Assembly (NCBI RefSeq): GCF_024124905.1
Contig: NZ_JAMXST010000007.1
Span: 172,416-236,415 of the forward strand
Direction of reading: 5' to 3'
DNA: 64,000 nucleotides
Origin: Cellulosimicrobium cellulans
GTDB taxonomy: Bacteria; Actinomycetota; Actinomycetes; Actinomycetales; Cellulomonadaceae
The position numbers and the translations under genes were made by a program. The notes under the pieces are model-generated. The model was not told the origin of the DNA and made no database searches. It worked only from the letters and a program-made list of their open reading frames with translations. Positions 18,022-25,610 of this stretch are shown here, piece after piece. The stretch's first letter is position 1, and each line of letters starts with the position of its first letter.

Positions 18022-18611
18022 GCGTCTGCCCTCCGAGGCGTGGTCGGGGCGTGGGGAGTCACGAGCCCGACCTGGTCGTCGGTGTCGTCGTCCGCCGCGT
18101 CGTCGAGGGGGCCCAGGAGGGTCTCGAGCTTGCCGACGGCGTTGTGCAGGTAGCGCTTGACCGTCCCCACGGAGAGCCCGAGGTGCTCGGCGATCCGCGG
18201 GACGGTGAGGTCGTCGTAGTAGCGCAGCACGACGCACGCGCGCTCCTGCGGCGCGAGCGCGCGCAGCGCGTCGCGGACGTCGGCGGAGGTGTCGGCGGCG
18301 TCCGCCGGGCCGTCCCGGTGCGGGGGAACGGCGACGAGGTGCTCGACGTCGCGCCAGCGTCGGGAGCGCCGGTACCCGTCGACGTACAGCGAGAGGATGG
18401 CACGGCGCACGTACGACTCGGGTGCGTCGGGCCATCGGTGGCGTCGGGACCGGACGAACACGCGGACCACGGCCTCCTGCGCGAGGTCCTCGGCGGCGGA
18501 GACGTCCCCGGTGAGGAGGTACGCGTAGCCCACGAGCGCGCTGCCGCGGTCCCGCACGAGCACCGTGAGCGGGTCGTCGGCGGGGCGGTCCTGGCCGGTC
18601 GCTGGTCGCAC
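18018..18611 (-). CDS. SigE-family ECF sigma factor 1
   Basis: The 197-aa protein has sigma region 2 (LVGYAYLLTGDVSAAEDLAQ, residues about 25-45) and region 4 with its helix-turn-helix (LTVPRIAEHLGLSVGTVKRY, about 138-157). It directs RNA polymerase to a specific promoter set. The GTG start has GAGGAGG spaced 5 nt. It heads a two-gene operon with its membrane partner. A close paralogue lies 2.4 kb away at 21008-21571. The upstream motif at 18665-18688 may be its own promoter. Confidence 0.9.
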   Translation of the reverse strand: MRPATGQDRPADDPLTVLVRDRGSALVGYAYLLTGDVSAAEDLAQEAVVRVFVRSRRHRWPDAPESYVRRAILSLYVDGYRRSRRWRDVEHLVAVPPHRDGPADAADTSADVRDALRALAPQERACVVLRYYDDLTVPRIAEHLGLSVGTVKRYLHNAVGKLETLLGPLDDAADDDTDDQVGLVTPHAPTTPRRADA

Positions 18612-18664
18612 GGTCCTCCTCGAGGTGGGACGTCGCGGGTGCGTTCGTCCTGTCGCACCATGAG

Positions 18665-18688
18665 ACGAGCGGCGCCCGCGAAACGTTG
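18665..18688 (-). promoter_or_regulatory. Candidate ECF promoter of sigma 1
   Basis: On the minus strand CAACG-N15-TCGT lies 54 bp upstream of the sigma start. The same two elements at the same spacing occur 45 bp upstream of the paralogous sigma gene (21616-21639). ECF promoters often have an AAC-type -35 and a CGT-type -10, so autoregulation is plausible. Confidence 0.4.
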
Positions 18689-18715
18689 TACCGCGCGGGG
18701 CGCGGGCCTGCTCCC

Positions 18716-18721
18716 TAGGGT
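18716..18721 (+). promoter_or_regulatory. -10 hexamer (hydrolase)
   Basis: TAGGGT lies exactly 6 nt before the GTG start; leaderless mRNA predicted. Confidence 0.5.
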
Positions 18722-18727
18722 GGGTCC

Positions 18728-19558
18728 GTGAGCGCAGGCCGAGGAGCGGACGCGCCGGACCGCGCGACGACCTGGGTCGTCCTCCCCGGGCTGGCGCTGA
18801 CGCCCGAGGACTTCGCGCCGCTGGCGGGCGAGCTCCGAGACGCCGCGCGCACCGACGACGTGCGCGTCCTGGACGCGTGGCGCACGCCGGTCACCGGGCC
18901 GGTCGACGCGGTGCGGACGGCCCTGCGGTTGGACGGCTCCGGACCGGTGGACCTCGTCGGTCACTCCGTGGGCGGGCTCGCCGCGCTGGAGTGGGCGCTG
19001 CTGCACCCGGGCGAGGTGCGCCGCCTCGTGCTCCTGGACCCGACGAGCCCGTGGGAGCCGCACCTCCCGGCCCTGCACCCGGGGCGGCCGACCGCCCGGG
19101 CGGGGGACGCGGCGGCTGCGATGGTCGGCAGCGCGCTCGCGACGGCCGGACCGGCCCTGCGGCGCGGGGCGGTGCGGGTCGTCGCCCGTCGCGCGGACCC
19201 GCTCCCGCGCGACGTGGCGCGGGTGCGCTACGGGAGCGCGAGCACCTGGACGATGCTCGCCCACGAGTGGTTCGCGAGCTGGGAGCAGGCGCCGCGGGTG
19301 CGCGCGCTGCTCGACTCAGGGCGCTCCCTGTCCACGGCGGCGGACCCGTTGCTCGTCACGGGTCTGCGCGGGAGCGCGCGGTTCCTGCGCCAGCAGCGCG
19401 AGCTGTCCGACCGGCTCGCCCTCCCGCGCGTCGGGCTCGCGGGCGAGGGGCACCTGTTCCCGCTCACCCGGCCCGACGTCGTCGCCCGCCTCGCTGCGGG
19501 CGCTCACCGCACGGAGCGGCGGACGCCGGGCGCGCCGCACGGGCACGCCCGGCCCTGA
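18728..19558 (+). CDS. Alpha/beta-fold hydrolase
   Basis: The 276-aa protein shows the alpha/beta-hydrolase nucleophile elbow GHSVGG (residues about 78-83) after VDLV. It has an oxyanion-side VLPGLALTPEDF near the N-terminus and a likely catalytic His in GEGHLFPLT near residue 243. There is no signal peptide. The substrate is unknown. It sits between, and opposite in strand to, the two sigma modules, so it may be one of their targets, but that is inference from position. The open start is GTG with TAGGGT 6 nt upstream. Confidence 0.82.
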   Translation: MSAGRGADAPDRATTWVVLPGLALTPEDFAPLAGELRDAARTDDVRVLDAWRTPVTGPVDAVRTALRLDGSGPVDLVGHSVGGLAALEWALLHPGEVRRLVLLDPTSPWEPHLPALHPGRPTARAGDAAAAMVGSALATAGPALRRGAVRVVARRADPLPRDVARVRYGSASTWTMLAHEWFASWEQAPRVRALLDSGRSLSTAADPLLVTGLRGSARFLRQQRELSDRLALPRVGLAGEGHLFPLTRPDVVARLAAGAHRTERRTPGAPHGHARP

Positions 19559-19565
19559 CCGGCCC

Positions 19566-19593
19566 CTGACCGGCCCGGATCGGCGCCGGTCAG
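19566..19593. terminator. 9-bp hairpin between convergent genes
   Basis: CTGACCGGC and GCCGGTCAG flank a 10-nt loop and overlap the stop codon of the sigma 2 partner gene. It can serve both converging transcripts. Confidence 0.55.
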
Positions 19594-21011
19594 GTGATCG
19601 TCAGCCGGACCGGTGCCGAGACGAGCCAGCCCTTGTAGAGGCTCCCGCCCGCGGTCTCGGCGCCCCACGACCCGTCGACCTGCTGCAGGGCGTACCGCGT
19701 GATCATCCACGGGTGCACGACCTGCACCGTGTACTCGCCGGGCGGCAGCGACGCGTCCGAGGGCAGCCCCCACTCGCATGCCACCGCGGTGGTGACGACG
19801 TGGTCGAGCGGCTCGGTCGCGCCCGGCTCGAGGACGGCGTACGCCTCGGAGTCGGTGGCCGGCACGGTCGAGCTGACGATCACCCCGTCCTGGGCGACGA
19901 CGTACGCCCGGAGCCAGCGGAAGTCGACCGTCTCGGTGCGCGCCGTGGGGAGCCCGGCGAGCCGGGCGGCGAGGGTGACCTCGGTCCCGCCCGCCACCGA
20001 GAGGGCCCCGGGGGTCTCGAGCCGTGCGAGGAGCTCGTCGCCGGTCGGGGCGGGCGCGGGCATGCCGCACTGGAGGTCCTCGTACGACGGCGCTGCGGGG
20101 AACGTCGTCGTCGGGCCGGTGAAGGCCCCGGGCACCGGGTCCGGGGTCTGCGAGGACGCGGACGGTCCCGCGTCGGGGTCGGCCGAGACCGTGAACGGCA
20201 CCGACGGCGTCACGAGCCAGCCGTCGAAGAGCGGCTCGCTCGACCCGTCGGCGGCGGTCACGGGCTCGCCCCAGGCGCCGTCGCGCTCCAGCGCGTACGA
20301 CGACACGACCCAGGGGACGACGACCGCGAGCTCGTAGTCGCCCGGCGGCAGCGAGGGCGAGTGCTCGGTGTCACCGTCGGGGTCGCACGAGGCGAACGAG
20401 TCGACCGAGGTGGCGAGGTCGAGCACGTCGCCCTCGGCGAGGTCGACCGGCGTCGCGCCGTCGAGGTTCGTGGGCGTCAGGGACGACACGACGAGGCCGT
20501 CCTGCACGACGACGTACCCGGTGAGCCCGGCCGGGTCCAGGACGCTCACGCGCGCGGCCGGGTCGACGGACACGCGCCCCGTGACCTCGACGAGGTCGGG
20601 GGACGCCACGGTGACGGCGGCCGGGTCGACCGACGCCGTCGCCAGCACGTCGGTGCTCGTCGCCGTGGGTGCGGGCGCGCCGCACCGGAGCGCGTCGGTC
20701 GTGACGGGAGAGGGGAACGCGGGCCGGTACGTGGATGCCGGGCTCGGCGTGGGCTCGGGGGTCGGGGCGGGAGCGGGCAGGACGGGGCGCGGGTCCTCGG
20801 CGAGCAGGGCGTTCGCGCCGACGCCCGCGGCGGCGACGGCGAGCACGGCGGCCGCGCCGACCAGGACGGCACGGCGACGGCGGACGTGGCGCACGCCGTC
20901 GCGGACGAGACCGGCGGACGTCGCGTCGTCGGTCTGGGGGACCACCTCGTCGGCGACCGACCGCAGCACGACGTCGAGGTCGACGGGGCCGGGGTTCGTG
21001 GGGCGGTTCAT
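19590..21011 (-). CDS. Membrane partner of ECF sigma factor 2 (two external domains)
   Basis: The 473-aa protein has a cytoplasmic N-terminus (about 1-47), one membrane helix (about 48-70) and a Pro/Thr-rich stalk. Two homologous external domains follow (about 100-290 and 320-473). Each has a CG(A/M)PAPT start, YVVxQDGxVVSS, a second cysteine, LPPGxYxxxVVxPW, YAL...G.WG and a GWLV...P end. The shorter partner of sigma 1 has one diverged copy. It overlaps the sigma 2 stop by ATGA. Function is inferred as a sensor or anti-sigma, with the external domains binding a ligand or the cell wall. Confidence 0.75.
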   Translation of the reverse strand: MNRPTNPGPVDLDVVLRSVADEVVPQTDDATSAGLVRDGVRHVRRRRAVLVGAAAVLAVAAAGVGANALLAEDPRPVLPAPAPTPEPTPSPASTYRPAFPSPVTTDALRCGAPAPTATSTDVLATASVDPAAVTVASPDLVEVTGRVSVDPAARVSVLDPAGLTGYVVVQDGLVVSSLTPTNLDGATPVDLAEGDVLDLATSVDSFASCDPDGDTEHSPSLPPGDYELAVVVPWVVSSYALERDGAWGEPVTAADGSSEPLFDGWLVTPSVPFTVSADPDAGPSASSQTPDPVPGAFTGPTTTFPAAPSYEDLQCGMPAPAPTGDELLARLETPGALSVAGGTEVTLAARLAGLPTARTETVDFRWLRAYVVAQDGVIVSSTVPATDSEAYAVLEPGATEPLDHVVTTAVACEWGLPSDASLPPGEYTVQVVHPWMITRYALQQVDGSWGAETAGGSLYKGWLVSAPVRLTIT

Positions 21012-21571
21012 CGCGCACCTCCAGGGGCGGACGGGGCGCTCCCGCGGACGGGAGCCGTGACGGGCAGGTCGTCGTCGGCGACGCGCAGCGGGCCGAGCCG
21101 CGCCGCGAGCTTCGCGTTCGCGTCGCTCAGGTACCGCTTGACGGCGCCCTCGCTCAGCGCGAGCCGTTCGGCGACGTCCCGGACGGTGAGGTCGGAGAAG
21201 TAGCGCAGGACGACGCACGCGCGCTCGCGGGGCGCGAGCGCGCCGAGCGCCTCGACGACGTCGACACGCGCCTGGACGACGGGCTCGACGCGGTCGGTGG
21301 GGACGGGCGGGGCGAGCAGGTGGCGCACGCCGTCCCAGCGGCGCCGCCGTCGGGTGCCGTCGAGGAACCCGCTGAGGACCGCGCGTCGCACGTAGCTCTC
21401 GGCGAGCGCGAAGTCGGTCGCCCCGCGGCCCCGCCGGAACGTCCGGAACAGGGCGTCCTGCACGAGGTCCTCCGCCTCCGTGACGTCTCCCGTCAAGAGA
21501 TAGGCGTAGCCCACGAGGGCACGACGCCGTGTGCGGACGATCTCGTCCAGCACCTCTTCCCATCGCGCCAT
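21008..21571 (-). CDS. SigE-family ECF sigma factor 2
   Basis: The 187-aa protein has sigma region 2 (LVGYAYLLTGDVTEAEDLVQ) and region 4 (LTVRDVAERLALSEGAVKRY). It shares long identical stretches with sigma 1, including LAP(Q/R)ERACVVLRY, so the two arose by duplication. The frame is open further upstream, but the ATG at 21571 has GGGGGAGG spaced 8 nt and begins the conserved part. It heads an operon with the two-domain partner. Confidence 0.9.
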   Translation of the reverse strand: MARWEEVLDEIVRTRRRALVGYAYLLTGDVTEAEDLVQDALFRTFRRGRGATDFALAESYVRRAVLSGFLDGTRRRRRWDGVRHLLAPPVPTDRVEPVVQARVDVVEALGALAPRERACVVLRYFSDLTVRDVAERLALSEGAVKRYLSDANAKLAARLGPLRVADDDLPVTAPVRGSAPSAPGGAR

Positions 21572-21615
21572 CGCGACCGCCTCCCCCGCTCCTGGAACCA
21601 CTCTTGCCCTTCTCA

Positions 21616-21639
21616 ACGACGGGGTCGAGGGTTTCGTTG
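21616..21639 (-). promoter_or_regulatory. Candidate ECF promoter of sigma 2
   Basis: CAACG-N15-TCGT on the minus strand, 45 bp upstream of the start, with the same layout as the motif upstream of sigma 1. Confidence 0.4.
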
Positions 21640-21714
21640 GGGTGGCGGAGCTCGCGGTTCGGGGCGGCTCACGACCGGTCGGTGCGCCGCGTTTGTGACG
21701 TCCTGCACGAGTGG

Positions 21715-21743
21715 TCGTGACGTGCGCCACACGTGCGTAGACT
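21715..21743 (+). promoter_or_regulatory. Promoter of the proton-pumping pyrophosphatase
   Basis: TCGTGA (21715-21720) and TAGACT (21738-21743) are spaced 17 bp. The predicted start is near 21750, leaving a 55-nt leader that contains the AAGGAGG ribosome site. Confidence 0.5.
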
Positions 21744-21804
21744 CACCCCCATCGCTCCGGCAGGGGACCGGCGCGACGGTCGCGCGGTTCGTCAAGGAGG
21801 ACGG

Positions 21805-24120
21805 ATGCTCACGCTCGGTTCGGAAAGTCTCACCATCGTCACCGTCATCGCGGTGATCGCGCTCGTCGCGCTGGTCTTCGCGTTCGTCCTGCGCAGACAG
21901 GTCCTCGCCGCGAACGAGGGCACGGCGAAGATGCAGGACATCGCCCAGGCCGTGCAGGAGGGCGCCGGGGCCTACCTGAGCCGCCAGTTCCGCACGCTCG
22001 CGCTGTTCGCGGTGATCGTGTTCGGCCTGCTGTTCCTCCTGCCGGGCGACGGCGGCATCCGCGTGGGGCGCTCGGTCGCGTTCCTCGTCGGTGCCGGGTT
22101 CTCGGCGGCGATCGGCTACCTCGGCATGTGGCTCGCGGTGCGTGCCAACGTGCGCGTCGCGTCGGCCGCGACCCGGCCGGGCGGACGCACCGAGGGCGCG
22201 CGCATCGCGTTCCGGACGGGCGGCGTCGTCGGCATGTCGGTGGTCGGCCTCGGCCTGCTCGGCGCCGCGGGGGTCGTGCTCGTCTACAAGGGCGACGCCC
22301 CGGCCGTGCTCGAGGGCTTCGGCTTCGGCGCCGCGCTGCTCGCGATGTTCATGCGCGTGGGCGGCGGCATCTTCACCAAGGCGGCCGACGTCGGCGCGGA
22401 CCTGGTCGGCAAGGTCGAGCAGGGCATCCCCGAGGACGACCCGCGCAACGCCGCGACGATCGCGGACAACGTGGGCGACAACGTGGGCGACTGCGCCGGC
22501 ATGGCCGCCGACCTCTTCGAGTCGTACGCCGTGACGCTCGTCGCGGCGCTCATCCTGGGCAAGGCCGCGATGGGCGAGGAGGGCCTCGTCTTCCCGCTCG
22601 TGGTCACCGCGATCGGCGCGCTCGTCGCCGTGCTCGGCGTGTTCATCACGCGCGTCCGCGGCCAGGAGAACGGCCTCAAGGCCATCTACCGCGGCTTCTA
22701 CCTCTCCGCGCTCATCGGCGCGGTGCTCGCCGCCGTCGCCGCGTTCGTCTACCTGCCCTCGTCGTTCTCGGCGCTCGACGGCACCGCGGACCTCGGCGAC
22801 CTCTCCGGCCTCGCGGCCGACCCGCGCGTCGTCGCGAGCCTCGCGGTCGTCATCGGCATCGTCCTCGCGGGCATCATCCTGTGGATCACGGGCTACTTCA
22901 CCGGCACGACGTCGAAGCCGACCCTGCACGTGGCGGCGACCTCGCGCACGGGCGCGGCGACGGTCGTGCTGTCGGGCATCGGGGTCGGGTTCGAGTCCGC
23001 GGTGTACACGGCGGGCGTGATCGCCGCCGCGATCTGCGGCCTGTTCCTCCTCGCGGGCGGCTCGGTCTGGCTCGCGCTGTTCCTCGTCGCGCTCGCCGGG
23101 TGCGGGCTGCTCACCACGGTCGGCGTCATCGTCGCGATGGACACGTTCGGCCCGGTCTCGGACAACGCGCAGGGCATCTACGAGATGTCGGTCGGTGAGT
23201 CGGGCGATGGCGACCCGGAGGCCGCGCAGATCCTCACGGACCTCGACGCGGTCGGGAACACGACGAAGGCCATCACCAAGGGCATCGCCATCACGACGGC
23301 GGTGCTCGCGGCGACCGCCCTGTTCGGGTCGTACGCCGACGCCGTGAGCCACGCGATGGCGGACGTCCAGACGGTCGGGAGCGGCCTCGTCACGGCGATG
23401 CTCGACTACGAGATCATCTCGCCGATCACGCTCGTGGGCGTGATCCTCGGCGCCGCGACGGTCTTCCTCTTCTCCGGTCTCGCGATCGACGCCGTGACGC
23501 GGGCCGCCGGGGCGATCGTCTTCGAGGTGCGCCGCCAGTTCCGCGAGCACCCCGGGATCATGACGTTCCAGGAGCGCCCGGAGTACGGCAAGGTCGTGGA
23601 CATCTGCACGCGCGACTCGCTGCGCGAGCTCGCGACGCCAGGCCTGCTCGCCGCGTTCGCGCCCATCGCGGTCGGGTTCGGCCTGGGCGTCGGCCCGCTC
23701 GCCGGCTTCCTCGCCGGGGCGATCGGCGCGGGCGTCCTCATGGCGGTGTTCCTCGCCAACTCGGGCGGGGCGTGGGACAACGCGAAGAAGATCGTCGAGG
23801 ACGGCGCCTACGGGGGCAAGGGCTCCGAGGCGCACGCCGCGACCGTCATCGGCGACACCGTCGGCGACCCGTTCAAGGACACGGCCGGCCCGGCGATCAA
23901 CCCGCTCATCAAGGTCATGAACCTCGTGTCGGTGCTCATCGCCCCCGCGGTGGTGCTCATGAGCGTGCCTGCGGACGCGAACCACGCGCTGCGCATCGGC
24001 ATCGCCGTGGTCGCGGCGGCGATCGCCTTCGGCGCGGTGATCATGTCCCGCCTGCGCGCGGCGCGGGTCGACCGCGAGGACTCGTCGGTCGAGCCGGAGC
24101 GGGTCGCGACCGGCGCCTGA
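21805..24120 (+). CDS. hppA: Proton-translocating pyrophosphatase, K+-independent type
   Basis: This integral membrane enzyme couples hydrolysis of pyrophosphate to proton export. The 771-aa protein has about sixteen hydrophobic helices. Catalytic motifs are GGGIFTKAADVGADLVGK (about 187-204), DNVGDNVGDCAG (about 220-231) and GDTVGDPFKDTAGPAINP (about 682-699), together supplying the Asp/Lys pyrophosphate and Mg2+ ligands. GNTTKAITKG near residue 485 has Lys where K+-dependent enzymes have Ala, which marks the K+-independent class. The ATG has AAGGAGG 4 nt upstream. A strong hairpin follows the gene. Confidence 0.96.
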   Translation: MLTLGSESLTIVTVIAVIALVALVFAFVLRRQVLAANEGTAKMQDIAQAVQEGAGAYLSRQFRTLALFAVIVFGLLFLLPGDGGIRVGRSVAFLVGAGFSAAIGYLGMWLAVRANVRVASAATRPGGRTEGARIAFRTGGVVGMSVVGLGLLGAAGVVLVYKGDAPAVLEGFGFGAALLAMFMRVGGGIFTKAADVGADLVGKVEQGIPEDDPRNAATIADNVGDNVGDCAGMAADLFESYAVTLVAALILGKAAMGEEGLVFPLVVTAIGALVAVLGVFITRVRGQENGLKAIYRGFYLSALIGAVLAAVAAFVYLPSSFSALDGTADLGDLSGLAADPRVVASLAVVIGIVLAGIILWITGYFTGTTSKPTLHVAATSRTGAATVVLSGIGVGFESAVYTAGVIAAAICGLFLLAGGSVWLALFLVALAGCGLLTTVGVIVAMDTFGPVSDNAQGIYEMSVGESGDGDPEAAQILTDLDAVGNTTKAITKGIAITTAVLAATALFGSYADAVSHAMADVQTVGSGLVTAMLDYEIISPITLVGVILGAATVFLFSGLAIDAVTRAAGAIVFEVRRQFREHPGIMTFQERPEYGKVVDICTRDSLRELATPGLLAAFAPIAVGFGLGVGPLAGFLAGAIGAGVLMAVFLANSGGAWDNAKKIVEDGAYGGKGSEAHAATVIGDTVGDPFKDTAGPAINPLIKVMNLVSVLIAPAVVLMSVPADANHALRIGIAVVAAAIAFGAVIMSRLRAARVDREDSSVEPERVATGA

Positions 24121-24141
24121 CCGGTCGCGGACCAGCGCACG

Positions 24142-24174
24142 AGGACGCCCGGGCCCGCGCGGCCCGGGCGTCCT
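24142..24174. terminator. 14-bp perfect hairpin between convergent genes
   Basis: AGGACGCCCGGGCC and GGCCCGGGCGTCCT flank a CGCGC loop, 21 bp after hppA and 30 bp from the end of the convergent lipoprotein gene. It probably acts in both directions. Confidence 0.8.
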
Positions 24175-24204
24175 GCCGCGCGGAGCCTCTCGCGTGCCCT
24201 CGGC

Positions 24205-25551
24205 CTACGGCCAGGCCTCCCGCCAGGCGTCGTAGAACACGTCGTCGTCGATCCGGGTCGGGTACGTGATCTCCCCGGGCACCGGGTCGGGTCCGGCGGT
24301 GAGCTCGACCGCGAAGTCGCCCCCCGCCGTGACCTGGACGGGCGTCCCCGCGGGAACCCGCACGGCGAGCTCGCGCGCGAGCGCCGCCACGTCCTCCTCG
24401 GTGAGCGGGGCGTGCTCGCCGAACTCGGCGCTCACCCGGTCGATCGCGGCGAGGCGAGCCAGCGCCGGGACCGCGGCGCCGACGTCCCGCACGTCGGCTG
24501 CGGTGAGCGGGCCCGGCGTACGACCGGCCACGACGGTGCGGAAGACCCACGGGCCCGGTTCGCCCGGGCCGGGGACGTCGTCGTTGGCGGCGAGGACCGA
24601 CCCCAGGACCGCTGCGTCGGGGTCGTCGGCGAGCTCGTCGGCGAGCGCGACGGCAACCTCGACGTCGTCCACGCGGACCTCGAGCCCGTCCTGCGTGACC
24701 GTGACCGCGGTGACGTCGGGGCGTGCACCGAGCCGGACCGCGAGGTCGAGCGCCTCCGGCGAGGCGTCGGCGTCGGTGCCCTCGAAGGTCACGTCTCCAC
24801 CCTGGACGACGAGCGCGCCGGCGATCTCGGGGGCGGTGGACCGGGCGAGGGCCTGCGCGTCGGCGATGCGGGCCGGGTCGACCACGCGCAGCTCGAGGCG
24901 CGGGTCCGGGGAGGTCACGAGCCGAGCCTCGGTGACGCCGTACTCGTCGTCGACGGCGCGGAGCGCGTCCAGCGCCGCGCTCGGGTCGTCCCCGGAGGCG
25001 ACCTCGGCGACGAACGGTCCGGCGGTGACCACGACGTCGGTGCCCTCGAGCGGCTGCAGCTCGTCCCCGGGGAGGGCGAGGTCCGCGACGAGACGGGCGA
25101 ACCGCTCGGGGTCGTCCAGGTCGACGCTCACCTCGCTCGTGCCGAGCTCGCCGCCGACGACGGCCGGGTCGTCACGGAGCGCGTTCCACGTGTCGAGGAC
25201 GGCGTCGTTGCGCTCGCGGTCGGGACGGGCGCCGAGCGTCAGGTGCTCGACCTCGAGCGACCCGTCGACGCCGTCGTGCGCGTCGACGTACGCGCCTAGC
25301 TCGTGGAACAGCTCGGCCACGCGCTCCGCGGACGTGCCGGGCTCGACGACGAGGGTCCCGTGCGCGGAGCCCGCGAAGGGCAGGTCGTTCGACGCGTCGG
25401 TCTCGACCTCGGCCACGTCGGGCGTGCCGCGCCAGTCGTCCTCGAAGCGCTGGGCCTTCGCCGACCCCGCGTTCAGCGCGCACGCCGAGGTGAGGCCGAC
25501 GACGAGGACGGCGGCGCACGACGTGGCGAGGGTGCGCGGGGCGACGGTCAC
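24205..25551 (-). CDS. Large putative lipoprotein, unknown function
   Basis: The 448-aa protein begins with a basic n-region, a hydrophobic segment and the lipobox LTSAC (Cys near residue 24), so it should be a lipid-anchored extracellular protein. The rest is highly acidic, with many Asp/Glu/Ala/Val segments that appear to repeat an alternating alpha-beta pattern (for example DPERFARLVADLAL, PEALDLAVRLGA). No enzyme motif is visible. The GTG start has TACGAT 8 nt upstream. It stands between hppA and the GH3 gene and seems transcribed alone. Confidence 0.75.
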   Translation of the reverse strand: MTVAPRTLATSCAAVLVVGLTSACALNAGSAKAQRFEDDWRGTPDVAEVETDASNDLPFAGSAHGTLVVEPGTSAERVAELFHELGAYVDAHDGVDGSLEVEHLTLGARPDRERNDAVLDTWNALRDDPAVVGGELGTSEVSVDLDDPERFARLVADLALPGDELQPLEGTDVVVTAGPFVAEVASGDDPSAALDALRAVDDEYGVTEARLVTSPDPRLELRVVDPARIADAQALARSTAPEIAGALVVQGGDVTFEGTDADASPEALDLAVRLGARPDVTAVTVTQDGLEVRVDDVEVAVALADELADDPDAAVLGSVLAANDDVPGPGEPGPWVFRTVVAGRTPGPLTAADVRDVGAAVPALARLAAIDRVSAEFGEHAPLTEEDVAALARELAVRVPAGTPVQVTAGGDFAVELTAGPDPVPGEITYPTRIDDDVFYDAWREAWP

Positions 25552-25559
25552 GGTCGCCG

Positions 25560-25565
25560 ATCGTA
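25560..25565 (-). promoter_or_regulatory. -10 hexamer (lipoprotein)
   Basis: TACGAT on the minus strand lies 8 nt before the GTG start. Confidence 0.35.
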
Positions 25566-25610
25566 GCGGGGGCGGGGCCGGGGCCCAGGCGCTCCGGACG
25601 CGGCCTGCCC

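Noticed and set aside
21733..21804. A longer start for the pyrophosphatase
   Set aside because: The ATG at 21805 has AAGGAGG 4 nt upstream, and the promoter -10 lies inside the longer frame.
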